Below, one piece after another: positions 18,628 through 27,790 of a stretch of DNA of 64,000 nt. The stretch lies in NCBI RefSeq assembly GCF_900102145.1, contig NZ_FNBC01000001.1, positions 96,741-160,740 on the forward strand. The letters are read 5' to 3'. The notes under the pieces were generated by a model. It searched no databases. It was not told where the DNA came from and saw only the letters and a program-made list of their open reading frames with translations. Origin of the DNA: Thermus arciformis. Lineage in GTDB: Bacteria > Deinococcota > Deinococci > Deinococcales > Thermaceae. How positions within the stretch are numbered: position 1 is the stretch's first letter; every line of letters begins with the position of its first letter. Position numbers and translations under genes: made by a program.

Positions 18628-19475
18628 AAAGACTGGTGGCCGTTCTCATGGTTTTGGGCCTGGCCCTCGCCCAGTCCCTGGTGGTGGAGGTCCAAGGCGC
18701 CTTGGAGGAGGTGGAGGCCAAGACCCTGAAGGCCCTGGAGGCGGCGGGCCTCCAGGCGGACCGGGTCTTGAACCTGGGCGAGCAGGTGCGCCAGGTGACG
18801 GGCCCAGGCTTCCCCGACTACCGGCTCGTGGTGCTCAAGCCCGAGGCGGGGAGCGTGGAGGCGGTGAGCAAAAACCCCATGGCCGCCATCGTCCTGCCCC
18901 CCACAGTCTTCATCACCGGCGAGGGGAAGCGCTACACGGTGGGCACCTTTGACGGGAGGCTCCTCTTCTCCATGCTTGGGGTCTACGGGGGCGAGGTGGA
19001 GCGCCTGGTGTGGCGCCTCGAGGCCGCCTTGGGCCGCCTGGGCCCCGTGAAGCGGGTGGCCCCCGCCCTCATGCCCGACCCCAGCAGCGGCCTGATGCCC
19101 GCCCTCCTCTACCGGGTGCCCTCGGCCAAGGTGGAGGACGTGGTCCTCCTCGTGGAGACCGAGCTCACCTCCAACGGCCTAAACCTTCTCCCCAACGTGA
19201 AGGTGGGCCCGGTGACCGTGATCATGCCCTGCAAGAGCGAGTGGGCCCGCATCATGTTCCTCACCCAGCCCGCCGGGGGCTTCGCCGCCCCCTGCCGCTT
19301 CTTCGCCATGCAGATGGGGCAGGACGTCCTGGTGGGGGCCATTGAGCCCATGCTCATGACCATCATGCCGGGGGTCATGGGAAGCCCGGCGGTGGCCATG
19401 CTGCAGGAGGCGAAGCGGGTGATGACGGAGATCCTGGAAGCCACGGGCGGGAAGCCGTACCGCCCGGGTCAATGA
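18624..19475 (+). CDS. secreted protein with DUF302-like domains
   Basis: 283 residues with a signal peptide (KRLVAVLMVLGLALA). The first half (about 18-135) resembles DUF302: GFPDYRLVVLKPE, NPMAAIVLPPTVFI, GTFDGRLLFSMLG. The second half (about 140-270) looks like a diverged repeat with conserved cysteines in IMPCKSEW and APCRFFAM. Position between rhodanese and soxF places it in sulfur metabolism, perhaps as a heme- or sulfur-binding accessory protein. The function is unknown. Confidence 0.6.
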   Translation: MKRLVAVLMVLGLALAQSLVVEVQGALEEVEAKTLKALEAAGLQADRVLNLGEQVRQVTGPGFPDYRLVVLKPEAGSVEAVSKNPMAAIVLPPTVFITGEGKRYTVGTFDGRLLFSMLGVYGGEVERLVWRLEAALGRLGPVKRVAPALMPDPSSGLMPALLYRVPSAKVEDVVLLVETELTSNGLNLLPNVKVGPVTVIMPCKSEWARIMFLTQPAGGFAAPCRFFAMQMGQDVLVGAIEPMLMTIMPGVMGSPAVAMLQEAKRVMTEILEATGGKPYRPGQ

Positions 19476-19484
19476 GGAGGCCGT

Positions 19485-20774
19485 ATGGGAAAGGTGAACC
19501 GCAGGGACCTTCTTAAAACCGGGGCGGCCCTGGCCGCGGCCGGGGCCTTGGGTGGCAAGGGCTTCGCCCAGGAGTTCTACGCGAGCCCCCCCACCCTCCT
19601 CCCCCGCACCCGGGCCCCCCGGGTGGTGGTGGTGGGGGGCGGCTGGGGCGGCACCACGGTGGCCCGCAAGGTGAAGCAGCAGGCCCCCGAGGTGGAGGTG
19701 GTGCTCGTGGAGCAGAAGCCCATCTTCATGTCCTGCCCCATGTCCAACCTCTTCCTGGCGGGGGTGAAGCCCTTGGAGTGGCTCGTCTTTGACTACACCA
19801 ACGTGGTCAAAGACGGGGTCATCTTCGTTCAGGAGAAGGTCCTGGACATCAACCGCGACCGCCGCCTGGTGCGCACCACGGGGGGCTACCTGGCCTACGA
19901 CCTCCTGGTCCTCGCCCCGGGCATTGACTACATGTACGAGGCCATCCCCGGGTATGCCGAGGTGAAGCACCTCCTGCCCGTGGGCTTCAAGCCCTTTGAG
20001 CACGTCGCCCTCCGCCGCATGCTGGACCAGTTTGACGAGACCGGGGGGGAGCTTGTCATGTACATCCCCAACCCCCCCTACCGCTGCCCCCCTGGCCCCT
20101 ACGAGCGGGCGGCCATGCTGGCCTGGCGGCTCAAGACCAAGGGGGTGAAGGGGAAGGTCATCGTCTTGGACGCCAACCCCCAGCCCGTCTCCAAGGCCCC
20201 CGGGTTCTTGGCCGCCTACAACGAGCTCTACAAGGACTACCTGGAGTATGTCCCCAACACCCGCATCACCGGCCTGGACTACGGGAAGAAGGTGGTGATG
20301 ACCGAGCTCGGGGACGTTCCCTTCGCCCTGGCCAACGTCATCCCCCCCATGAAGGCCGGGGAGCTGGTGCGCACTGCGGGCCTTGGGGAGCGCTGGGCCA
20401 ACGTGCGCATCCCCTACTTCCTCTCGGAGAAGGACGACCGCATCTACCTGGTGGGGGACATCACCGGGAACACCCCTTACCCCAAAAGCGGCATGGTGGC
20501 CTACGTCTCCGGCACCATCGTGGCCCGGCAGATCGTGGAGCGCCTTAAGGGCAAGCCCCTGGCGGAGATTCCCCCCGAGCTTCCCAACAACATCTGCTAC
20601 TCCTTCGTGGACTCCGAGGAGGCCATCTGGGTCTCCGCCAACTACTCCTGGGACGAGGCGGCCAAGCAGATCAAGGCCCAAAGCGCCGTGGACAACCAGC
20701 GCTCCCAGGCCAACGCCACCGCCGCTTTCGGCTGGGCCACGGGGCTTTGGAACGACATGTTCGGCCCGGCCTAA
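19485..20774 (+). CDS. soxF: SoxF/FccB-type flavoprotein (sulfide dehydrogenase)
   Basis: FAD-dependent sulfide-oxidising subunit, 429 residues, exported by Tat (NRRDLLKTGAALAAAGALGG). FAD-binding VVVVGGGWGGTTVARK near 46; redox cysteines in FMSCPMSN (Cys84) and YRCPPGPYE (Cys201), positioned as the active disulfide of flavocytochrome c; second dinucleotide motif IYLVGDITG near 320. Its cytochrome partner is not adjacent; one of the SoxX, SoxA or SoxD cytochromes or c-552 could accept the electrons. A terminator follows. Confidence 0.92.
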   Translation: MGKVNRRDLLKTGAALAAAGALGGKGFAQEFYASPPTLLPRTRAPRVVVVGGGWGGTTVARKVKQQAPEVEVVLVEQKPIFMSCPMSNLFLAGVKPLEWLVFDYTNVVKDGVIFVQEKVLDINRDRRLVRTTGGYLAYDLLVLAPGIDYMYEAIPGYAEVKHLLPVGFKPFEHVALRRMLDQFDETGGELVMYIPNPPYRCPPGPYERAAMLAWRLKTKGVKGKVIVLDANPQPVSKAPGFLAAYNELYKDYLEYVPNTRITGLDYGKKVVMTELGDVPFALANVIPPMKAGELVRTAGLGERWANVRIPYFLSEKDDRIYLVGDITGNTPYPKSGMVAYVSGTIVARQIVERLKGKPLAEIPPELPNNICYSFVDSEEAIWVSANYSWDEAAKQIKAQSAVDNQRSQANATAAFGWATGLWNDMFGPA

Positions 20775-20783
20775 GGGCCTTTC

Positions 20784-20806
20784 CCCCCGCCCCAAAGGGG
20801 CGGGGG
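20784..20806 (+). terminator. terminator after soxF
   Basis: A perfect CCCCCGCCCC-AAA-GGGGCGGGGG hairpin followed by TTTCC, ten bases after the soxF stop. It separates the first Sox transcript from soxCD. Confidence 0.7.
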
Positions 20807-20842
20807 TTTCCCTTGCCGGAAAGGGATACACTAGGAGGGTAT

Positions 20843-22126
20843 ATGGACCGAAGGAGGTTTTTCCGAATCCTGGGCGCGGGAGGGCTTTTGGGCCTCCTCA
20901 AGGCCAAGGCCCAGGGCCTTCCCTGGACGGAGGAGACCTTCGCCCCCACCAAGACCTTAGGGGCCCCCCTTTCCGAGTACGGGGAGCGGAGCCCCTTTGA
21001 GGCCGAGGTGGTGCGCTACATCTCCCCCAACCTCCGCACCCGCCACTCGGGGGCCGACTTCGCCCCCCTGGAGCGGTTGGAGGGGGTCATCACCCCAAAC
21101 GGCCTCCACTTTGAGCGCCACCACGCCGGGGTTCCCCAGGTGGACCCCAAGTACTACCGCCTGGTGATCCACGGGATGGTGGAAAGGCCCCTGGTCTTCA
21201 CCCTGGAAGAGCTCAAGCGCTTCCCCTCCGTGACCCGCACCTACTTCATTGAGTGCGCCGGGAACGGGCAAAACGGCTACCGCAACCCCCCCGACCCTAA
21301 CCTCACCGCCACCCGCAGCCGGGGCCTCGCCTCCAACGCCAGCTGGACCGGGGTGCCCCTGGCCCTCCTCCTCAAGGAGGCGGGGGTGAAGCCCGGGGCC
21401 AAATGGCTCATCCCCGAGGGGATGGACGCCGCCATGTACACCCGTTCCCTCCCCCTGGAGAAGGCCATGGAGGACGTCTTGGTGGCCTACGCCCAAAACG
21501 GGGAGGCCCTGAGGCCCGAGCAGGGCTACCCCGTGCGGCTGGTGGTGCCGGGGTGGGAGGGGAGCATCCAGGTGAAGTGGCTGAGGCGCATCCTGGTCAC
21601 GGACCTCCCCGCCATGGCCAAGGACGAGACCAGCGAGTACACGGACGTCATGGCGGACGGCCGGGTCCTCGCCTTCACCTGGGTCATGGACCCCGAGTCC
21701 ATCATCACCTACCCTTCTGGCCTGCAACAGATCAAGCCCGGCTTCCACGAGATCCGGGGCCTGGCTTGGAGCGGCCACGGGCGGATCACCAAGGTGGAGA
21801 TCTCCTTTGACGAGGGCCGGACCTGGCGGGAGGCCGCCCTCGAGCCCCCGGTGGAGCGGTACGCCTTCGTGCGCTTCAAGATGCCCTGGTACTGGGACGG
21901 CAAGGAGGTGGTCCTCTGGAGCCGGGCCTGGGACGAGAGGGGGAACACCCAGCCCACCCGGGAGGAGTTCTTCAAGAAGTGGGGGAGGAACAACCGCTAC
22001 CACTACAACGCCATCCAAGCCTGGCGCGTTCTGCCGGACGGCCGGGTGGTGAACGGCGACCGCCCCCTGGGCGGCCAGGCCTCTGGCCCCGCCGGGGGGT
22101 GCGGGGGGGAGGTGTTTGATGTTTAG
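20843..22126 (+). CDS. soxC: SoxC, molybdopterin sulfur dehydrogenase subunit
   Basis: Oxidises the SoxY-bound sulfane sulfur with SoxD, allowing complete oxidation of thiosulfate; 427 residues. Twin-arginine start MDRRRFFRILGAGGLLGLL. The molybdenum-ligand cysteine is in YFIECAGNG (Cys138). Sulfite-oxidase fold motifs VIHGMVERPLVFTLEEL and VPGWEGSIQVKWL, with a C-terminal dimerisation domain from about 290. ATG at 20843 with AGGAGGG upstream. Overlaps soxD by eight bases. Confidence 0.95.
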   Translation: MDRRRFFRILGAGGLLGLLKAKAQGLPWTEETFAPTKTLGAPLSEYGERSPFEAEVVRYISPNLRTRHSGADFAPLERLEGVITPNGLHFERHHAGVPQVDPKYYRLVIHGMVERPLVFTLEELKRFPSVTRTYFIECAGNGQNGYRNPPDPNLTATRSRGLASNASWTGVPLALLLKEAGVKPGAKWLIPEGMDAAMYTRSLPLEKAMEDVLVAYAQNGEALRPEQGYPVRLVVPGWEGSIQVKWLRRILVTDLPAMAKDETSEYTDVMADGRVLAFTWVMDPESIITYPSGLQQIKPGFHEIRGLAWSGHGRITKVEISFDEGRTWREAALEPPVERYAFVRFKMPWYWDGKEVVLWSRAWDERGNTQPTREEFFKKWGRNNRYHYNAIQAWRVLPDGRVVNGDRPLGGQASGPAGGCGGEVFDV

Positions 22127-22667
22127 GCGCGCGCTTTTGGCCCTGGCCCTGGCCGGTTTGGCGGTGGGGGCCCGGTACCAGCTCGGCACCCCCATCACCG
22201 AGGAGCTCGCCGCCCAGTACGACCTTAGGCCCGTGGTCCTCCCCGACGGCCGGGGGCTTCCCCCGGGGGAGGGCAAGGTGGCTGAGGGGGAGCGCATCTA
22301 CGCGGAGAAGTGCGCCTCCTGCCACGGGGCCCGGGGGGAGGGTTACCCCTTCAACCGGCTGGTCTCCGAGCCCTTCCCCATCACCCCGGACACGGAGCCC
22401 GTGGAGTACGCCATCGGCAACTACTGGCAATACCCCACCACCCTCTTTGACTACATCCGCCGGGCCATGCCCTTCGGGCAGGAGGGGACGCTCACGGACG
22501 AGGAGGTCTACCACCTGGTGGCCTTTCTCCTCTACATGAACGGGATCACCGAGGCGGACACCCCCATCAACCAGAAGACCCTGCCCACCATCCGCATGCC
22601 CGCCCGGGAGCTTCTGGACCTGGACCCCGAGACCAAGCGCCGCTTCCCCTGGCTCACCCTGCCCTAG
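22119..22667 (+). CDS. soxD: SoxD, cytochrome c subunit
   Basis: Electron-accepting partner of SoxC; 182 residues, signal peptide, heme motif CASCH at 65-69, methionine ligand candidate RRAMPFGQEG and a C-terminal helix VYHLVAFLLYMNGI. Shorter than the diheme SoxD of Paracoccus; this is a one-heme form. Start ATG at 22119 rather than the TTG immediately before it. Confidence 0.9.
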   Translation: MFRRALLALALAGLAVGARYQLGTPITEELAAQYDLRPVVLPDGRGLPPGEGKVAEGERIYAEKCASCHGARGEGYPFNRLVSEPFPITPDTEPVEYAIGNYWQYPTTLFDYIRRAMPFGQEGTLTDEEVYHLVAFLLYMNGITEADTPINQKTLPTIRMPARELLDLDPETKRRFPWLTLP

Positions 22668-22676
22668 GATGGAGGC

Positions 22677-23345
22677 ATGACCCTTTCCCTGACGGCGGCC
22701 TTCTTGGCGGGGGTGCTCTCCTTCCTCTCCCCCTGCGTCTTGCCCCTCGTTCCCACCTACCTCTTCTACCTGGGGGGGGAGCGGGGGCGCCCCCTCTTCA
22801 ACGCCCTCTTCTTCGTCCTGGGCTTCGGGGTGGTGTTCTTCCTCCTGGGCCTGCCCTTCACCTTCTTGGGCGGGCTCCTCTTTGAGCACCGGCAGACCCT
22901 GGCCCGGGTGGGGGGGGTGGTGCTCATCCTCTTCGGCCTTTACATGCTGGGCCTGAGGCCCAGGTGGGGGGTGGCCCTCCGCTACGAGGGGGAGACGGGC
23001 CGCCCCTTGGGGGCCTTCCTCCTCGGGGCCACCCTAGGGCTGGGCTGGACCCCCTGCATCGGCCCCATCCTGGGGGCCATCCTCACCCTCACCGCCGTGG
23101 GGGGCGGGGTGGGGTTCCTCCTGGCCTACATCCTGGGCCTGGCGGTGCCCTTCCTCCTGGTGGCCCTCTTCGCCGAGCGGCTCAAGGGCTGGCTCAGGCG
23201 GGCCGGGCGGCTTTCCCACTACGTGGAGGTCTTCGCGGGGGTGGTCCTCATCGCCGTGGGGGTGCTCCTCCTCACCGACACCTTCACCGCCCTCAACACC
23301 TTCTTCCTCCGGATCACCCCGGAGTGGTTGCAGAAGTACCTGTGA
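22677..23345 (+). CDS. ccdA: CcdA-type thiol:disulfide membrane transporter
   Basis: Moves reducing equivalents across the membrane to periplasmic thioredoxins; 222 residues, about six transmembrane helices. The two conserved cysteines are in FLSPCVLPLVPTY and GWTPCIGPILG. It links the Sox block (partner thioredoxin at 12489; called SoxV in other Sox clusters) to the cytochrome maturation genes that follow (partners CcmG and CcmH). GGAGG precedes the ATG. Confidence 0.93.
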   Translation: MTLSLTAAFLAGVLSFLSPCVLPLVPTYLFYLGGERGRPLFNALFFVLGFGVVFFLLGLPFTFLGGLLFEHRQTLARVGGVVLILFGLYMLGLRPRWGVALRYEGETGRPLGAFLLGATLGLGWTPCIGPILGAILTLTAVGGGVGFLLAYILGLAVPFLLVALFAERLKGWLRRAGRLSHYVEVFAGVVLIAVGVLLLTDTFTALNTFFLRITPEWLQKYL

Positions 23346-23371
23346 ACCCCTTGCCCTAAACTGGGGTAGGC

Positions 23372-23941
23372 ATGCTCCTTCGCCTCGAGGCCCTCTCCAA
23401 ACGCTTCGGACGGGACTGGGTGATCCGCGACCTGAGCCTCTCCCTGGACCGGGGGGAGGTGGTGGCCCTCCTGGGCCCGAACGGCTCGGGCAAGACCACC
23501 CTCCTCCGCCTCATGGCGGGGCTTTTGAAGCCCACCCGGGGCCGGGTGGAACGCCAGGGCCATGCCCTCTTCCTCCCCAACCCCCCCGCCTTCCACCGCC
23601 ACCTCACCGCCCGGGAGCACCTCCTCTTTGACCTGGCCTTCCACGGGGCAGCGGGGGACTGGGAAGGGGCCTTGAAGCGCTTCGGCCTTCCCGCCGAGCT
23701 TCCCCTCGCCGCCTTTTCCAGCGGGATGAAAAAGCGCCTCGCCCTCGCCCGCCTCACCCTCCTGAGGCCCGACCTCTGGCTTTTGGACGAGCCAGAGACC
23801 GCCTTGGACCAGGAGGGTAGGGCCCTTCTTCAGGAGACCATCCGGGAAGCTCGCAAGGGGGCTTCCGTGGTCCTCGCCACCCACGACCGGGCCCTGGCCG
23901 AGGCGGTGGCCGACCGGGCGGTGTGGCTGGGGGCGGCGTGA
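23372..23941 (+). CDS. ccmA: CcmA, heme exporter ATPase
   Basis: ATPase subunit of the CcmABCD machine that releases holo-CcmE; 189 residues. Walker A GPNGSGKTTLL, signature FSSGMKKRLALARL, Walker B LWLLDEPETALD and switch ATHDRALAEA. Starts the ccm operon. TAAACT ends 9 bases before the ATG and the upstream gap is 26 bases, so a promoter here is possible. Its stop overlaps ccmB as GTGA. Confidence 0.94.
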   Translation: MLLRLEALSKRFGRDWVIRDLSLSLDRGEVVALLGPNGSGKTTLLRLMAGLLKPTRGRVERQGHALFLPNPPAFHRHLTAREHLLFDLAFHGAAGDWEGALKRFGLPAELPLAAFSSGMKKRLALARLTLLRPDLWLLDEPETALDQEGRALLQETIREARKGASVVLATHDRALAEAVADRAVWLGAA

Positions 23942-24603
23942 GGCGGGTGTGGCTTTTGGCCCTTAGGGACCTCCGCCTCGAGGTCCGCGACCGCGCCGGG
24001 CTCCTTTCCGTCCTGGCCTTCCTCGGGGTGACCCTCTTCACCATGGCCCTGGCCCTGGGCCCCGAGGAGGCCCCCCTGCGCCGGGCGGCCCCGGGGGTCT
24101 TGTGGGTGGCCCTGGCCTTCCTCTCCACCCTCCTCTCCACCCGGGCCTTCGCCCTGGAGGTGGAAGAGGGCACCTTAGAAGACCTCCTCCTCGCCCCGGG
24201 GGGAAAGGAGTGGATCTACTTCGGCAAGCTCCTCTTCCAGATGCTCCTCCTCCTTCCCCTAAGCCTCCTCGCCCTGTTCCTGGCCGCGGGGCTCTTTTAC
24301 CTGCCCTTGGAGAAGGGCCTTCCCCTCTTCCTCACCCTGGCTTTGGGCACCTTAGGCTACGCCAGCGTGGCCACCTTCTACGCCGGGCTTCTAAGCCGCC
24401 TAAGGGGGCGGGAAGCCCTTCTGCCCCTCCTCCTCTTCTCCCTGGTGGTCCCCGTGGTCCTGGCCTCGGTGCGGGCCACGGCGGGGCTTCTGGAGGGGCT
24501 TCCCCTGGAGGAGGTGGCCTCCTGGTGGCAGCTCCTCTTGGTCTTTGACGCCGTCTACGTGACGGCCAGCGCCCTCCTCTTCCCCCTGGTGATGGACGGG
24601 TGA
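23938..24603 (+). CDS. ccmB: CcmB, heme exporter membrane subunit
   Basis: 221 residues with about six membrane helices; begins VRRVWLLALRDLRLEVRDRAG like other CcmB proteins, with FALEVEEGTLEDLLLAPGGKEWIYFGK as the family block (positions about 67-95). GTG start at 23938 overlaps the ccmA stop. The gene ends 52 bases before ccmC; that gap contains TATCCT, a possible internal promoter, and GGGAGG before ccmC. Confidence 0.92.
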   Translation: MRRVWLLALRDLRLEVRDRAGLLSVLAFLGVTLFTMALALGPEEAPLRRAAPGVLWVALAFLSTLLSTRAFALEVEEGTLEDLLLAPGGKEWIYFGKLLFQMLLLLPLSLLALFLAAGLFYLPLEKGLPLFLTLALGTLGYASVATFYAGLLSRLRGREALLPLLLFSLVVPVVLASVRATAGLLEGLPLEEVASWWQLLLVFDAVYVTASALLFPLVMDG

Positions 24604-24655
24604 GGCCACAGACTTCTAAGCCGAAGAGGGCCTATCCTGAAAAGGGAGGTTTGCG

Positions 24656-25342
24656 ATGCTAAACGCGGCTCATCCGGAACGCCCCGACGCCCTGACCTGG
24701 GTTTTCCTGGGCCTGGGGCTTCTTCTTCTGCCGCTCGGGCTCTACCTGGCCCTGGCGGCCCCTCCGGACGTGAACCAGGGCTATCTGGCCCGCATCATGT
24801 ACCTGCACGTGCCCGGGGCCTGGCTCGGCTACCTGGCCTTCGCCGTGACCTTCGTCTACTCCCTCCTCTACCTCTTCCGCCAGGACCCGCGGTACGACCG
24901 GGTGGCCTCCGCCAGCGCCGAGATCGGCCTCGTCTTCATGGGGCTCGCCCTGGTGACGGGGATGCTCTGGGCCCGGCCCACCTGGGGGGTCTACTGGACC
25001 TGGGAGCCCAGGCTCACCACCACGGCCATCCTCTTCGCCGTCTACGTGGGCTACTTCCTCCTCCGGGGGGCCATAGAGGACCCCGAGCTTCGCCGCAAGG
25101 CGGCGGCCGCGGTGGGGATTCTGGGCTTCCTCAACGTGCCCATCAGCTACATGTCGGTGAAGTGGTGGCGGAGCCTCCACCAGACCCAGTCCATTGACCT
25201 CACCACGGGAAAGATCCACATGGACCCCGCCATGCTCCAGGCCCTTCTCCTTAACCTGGTGGTCTTCACCTTCCTCTACCTGGGTTTCGTGCGCTTCCGG
25301 GGGTTTTTGGCCGCCCTGGAGGAAAGGAAGGAGGAGGCGTGA
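24656..25342 (+). CDS. ccmC: CcmC, heme handling protein
   Basis: Loads heme onto CcmE; 228 residues, six membrane helices. Tryptophan-rich WWD-type loop WGVYWTWEPRLTTTAILF, flanked by histidines in YLHVPGAWLGY and KWWRSLHQTQS that bind heme. ATG with AAAGGGAGG upstream. Overlaps ccmD by one base. Confidence 0.95.
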   Translation: MLNAAHPERPDALTWVFLGLGLLLLPLGLYLALAAPPDVNQGYLARIMYLHVPGAWLGYLAFAVTFVYSLLYLFRQDPRYDRVASASAEIGLVFMGLALVTGMLWARPTWGVYWTWEPRLTTTAILFAVYVGYFLLRGAIEDPELRRKAAAAVGILGFLNVPISYMSVKWWRSLHQTQSIDLTTGKIHMDPAMLQALLLNLVVFTFLYLGFVRFRGFLAALEERKEEA

Positions 25343-25437
25343 TGGAAGTCTTCGTCACCTGGGTCTACGCCCTCACCTACCTCACGGTCTTCGGCTACCT
25401 CGCCTACCTCTTCTGGCGCTACCGGAGGGTGCGGTGA
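25342..25437 (+). CDS. ccmD: CcmD, small heme exporter subunit
   Basis: 31 residues: MEVFVTWVYALTYLTVFGYL then AYLFWRYRRVR. A single membrane helix with a basic C-terminal tail, the standard CcmD form, between ccmC and ccmE. ATG follows GGAGGCGTG and the stop overlaps the ccmE GTG. In the family it stabilises the CcmABC-CcmE complex. Confidence 0.88.
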   Translation: MEVFVTWVYALTYLTVFGYLAYLFWRYRRVR

Positions 25438-25862
25438 AGCCCAAATACCTCCTCGGCCTCCTCGTCATCCTGGGCGCCTTGGGGTACATGGTCTTCGGGG
25501 GGCTCGGGCGGAACCTGGTCTACTTCCTCACCCCCTCGGAGTACCTCCAGGACCAGGCCAGGTACCAGAACCGCCCCGTGCGCCTCGGGGGGCTCGTGAA
25601 GCCGGGAACCGTCCAGTACGATAAGGACCGCTTGGAGCTCCGCTTCGTCCTCACGGACGGGGTGGCCGAGGTGCCCATCCTCCACAAGGGCACCCCTCCG
25701 GGCATGTTCAAGGAGGGCCAGGGGGTGGTGGTGGAAGGCCGCTTCCAGGGAGGGGTCTTCCAGGGCACCAACCTCCTGGTGAAGCACTCGGAGACCTACC
25801 AGGCCCCCAAGGCGGGCTGGACCCCGGAGGAGGTGCGCAAGCTGATTGAGGAGGCCAAATGA
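25434..25862 (+). CDS. ccmE: CcmE, periplasmic heme chaperone
   Basis: 142 residues: one N-terminal membrane anchor (YLLGLLVILGALGYMVFGGL) and an OB-fold domain. The heme-binding His is in VKHSETY (His118). GTG start at 25434 overlaps the ccmD stop as GTGA; a longer frame upstream runs through ccmC and ccmD and is not coding. Delivers heme from CcmC to CcmF. Confidence 0.93.
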   Translation: MKPKYLLGLLVILGALGYMVFGGLGRNLVYFLTPSEYLQDQARYQNRPVRLGGLVKPGTVQYDKDRLELRFVLTDGVAEVPILHKGTPPGMFKEGQGVVVEGRFQGGVFQGTNLLVKHSETYQAPKAGWTPEEVRKLIEEAK

Positions 25863-27790
25863 CCCCGGCCCTTCTCGGCAACCTAAGCGTGAGCCTGGCC
25901 CTGGCCTTTAGCCTCCTGGGCCTCGCCCTCGCCCTCCTCGCCTACCTCCAGGGGGACGGGCGCTTCCTAAGGGGGGCGAGGGCCCTCGTGCTCCCCGCCT
26001 TCCTCGCCGCGCTCGCCGCCTTCCTCGCCCTGGAGTGGGCCCTCCTCGCCCACGACTTCAGCCTGGCCTACGTGGCCAGGAACCACTCCACCAAAGACCC
26101 CCTCTGGGTGACCCTGGTGACCCCCTGGGCGGCCCTCGAGGGCAGCATCCTCCTCTGGGGCCTCCTCCAGACCCTATATACCCTCCTCGCCAGCCGCAAG
26201 CCCTTGGACCCCTGGCGGGCCTCTTTGGTCCTCGCCGTGCTTTATGGCATCCAGGTCTTCTTCTTCGGGGTCATGGCCACCATCGCGAGCCCCTTCCAAA
26301 CCCTTCCCAACCCGCCCCAAGACGGCGTGGGCCCGAACCCCCTCCTCCAGAACCACTGGATGATGGCCGTCCACCCCGTCCTCATGTACCTGGGCTTCGT
26401 GGGCCTGAGCGTGCCCTACGCCTACGCGGTGGCGGCCATGGTCGCCCGGCGCTACCAGACCTGGGTGGAGGAGACCCGTTGGTGGACCCTCATCGCCTGG
26501 GGCTTCCTCACCGCGGGGAAGGTGGCGGGGATGTGGTGGAGCTACGAGGTCCTGGGCTGGGGCGGGTACTGGGCCTGGGACCCCGTGGAAAACGCCAGCT
26601 TCGTCCCCTGGCTCCTGGCCACCGCCTTCCTCCACACCGCCCTCGTGCAGCAGACCCGGGGGGCCTTTAAGGCTTGGAACTTCGCCTTCGTGACCCTGGC
26701 CTTCGCCGCCACCGTCCTCGGCACCTTCCTCACCCGAAGCGGGGTCATCCAGTCCGTCCACGCCTTCGCCGAGGGCCCCGTGGGGCCCGCCTTCCTCGGC
26801 TTCTTCCTCCTCGCCACGGGGCTTGGCCTTGGCCTCCTCTCCCGGGTCTCCCGGGAGGTGCGGGACACCGCCCTTTTCCACCCCTTTTCCCGGGAAGGGG
26901 CGCTTCTCCTCGGGGCCTTCTTCTTCGCGGGCTGGGCCCTCGTGGTGGTTCTCGGCACCTTCTACCCCCTTCTTGTGGAGGCCTTTGCCAAGGCCAAGGT
27001 GAGCGTGGGGGCCCCCTTCTTCAACCAGGTCTCGGCCCCCCTGGGGGCGGGGATCCTCCTCCTCATGGGGGTGGGACCCCTTTTGCCCTGGCGAAGGCCC
27101 AGGAAGGAGGTCTTCCGCAACCTGTACCTGCTCCTTTCGGTCCTGGCCCTGGGCACCCTCCTCGGCCTCCTTAGGGGCTACACCTTGGGGGCTTCCTTGG
27201 CGGTGGGGCTTTTCCTCTACAACGCCGCCGCTATCTACCTCCTGGCTCGGGAAGGGGTCTTGGCCCGGGTGCGGGCGGGGCTTTCCCCCTGGGGCTTCCT
27301 GGCGAACCGGAGGCGGGTGGGAAGCCTCGTGGTCCACTTCGCCGTGGCCCTCATGGGGCTTGGCATCGCCTTCAGCCAGACCTACCGCCTGGAGAGCGAG
27401 AAGACCCTCTACCGGGGAGAGGCCTGGGAGGTGGGGGGCGTGCGCCTGACCTTCCAGGGGGTTCGGGCCCTGGACGAGGGGCGGCGCTTCGCCGTGGAGG
27501 CCCTTCTTGGGACGGGCCGCTTCGGGGAGGTGAGGCCCAGGCTCCACTTCTACCCCCAGATGAATAGCCCCCTTCCCGCCCCCAAGGTGATTTACACCCC
27601 GGGGAACGACTACTACTTCCTCCTCATGGACTTTGACCGGGAAAAGGGAGAGTGGGCCTCCATCCGCCTCATCGTCACGCCTTTGGTCTTCTGGATGTGG
27701 GTGGCAGGGGCGCTCATGGCCCTGGGCACCCTCTACATCCTCTGGCCCGTGGGCCGGGCCGAGGAGGCTAGGGGGGTGAGCCCGGCGTGA
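25859..27790 (+). CDS. ccmF: CcmF, heme lyase subunit
   Basis: Ligates heme to apocytochrome c with CcmH; 643 residues, about 13-15 membrane helices. WWD-domain block GWGGYWAWDPVENASFVPW near 235, histidine-containing NHSTKDPLWVTLVTPWAALE near 78, and a C-terminal periplasmic domain. ATGA overlaps at both ends with ccmE and ccmG. Confidence 0.96.
   Translation: MTPALLGNLSVSLALAFSLLGLALALLAYLQGDGRFLRGARALVLPAFLAALAAFLALEWALLAHDFSLAYVARNHSTKDPLWVTLVTPWAALEGSILLWGLLQTLYTLLASRKPLDPWRASLVLAVLYGIQVFFFGVMATIASPFQTLPNPPQDGVGPNPLLQNHWMMAVHPVLMYLGFVGLSVPYAYAVAAMVARRYQTWVEETRWWTLIAWGFLTAGKVAGMWWSYEVLGWGGYWAWDPVENASFVPWLLATAFLHTALVQQTRGAFKAWNFAFVTLAFAATVLGTFLTRSGVIQSVHAFAEGPVGPAFLGFFLLATGLGLGLLSRVSREVRDTALFHPFSREGALLLGAFFFAGWALVVVLGTFYPLLVEAFAKAKVSVGAPFFNQVSAPLGAGILLLMGVGPLLPWRRPRKEVFRNLYLLLSVLALGTLLGLLRGYTLGASLAVGLFLYNAAAIYLLAREGVLARVRAGLSPWGFLANRRRVGSLVVHFAVALMGLGIAFSQTYRLESEKTLYRGEAWEVGGVRLTFQGVRALDEGRRFAVEALLGTGRFGEVRPRLHFYPQMNSPLPAPKVIYTPGNDYYFLLMDFDREKGEWASIRLIVTPLVFWMWVAGALMALGTLYILWPVGRAEEARGVSPA

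Noticed and set aside
26174..27547. Open frame of 457 codons on the minus strand
   Set aside because: Antisense to ccmF; repetitive Pro/Glu/Gly composition.
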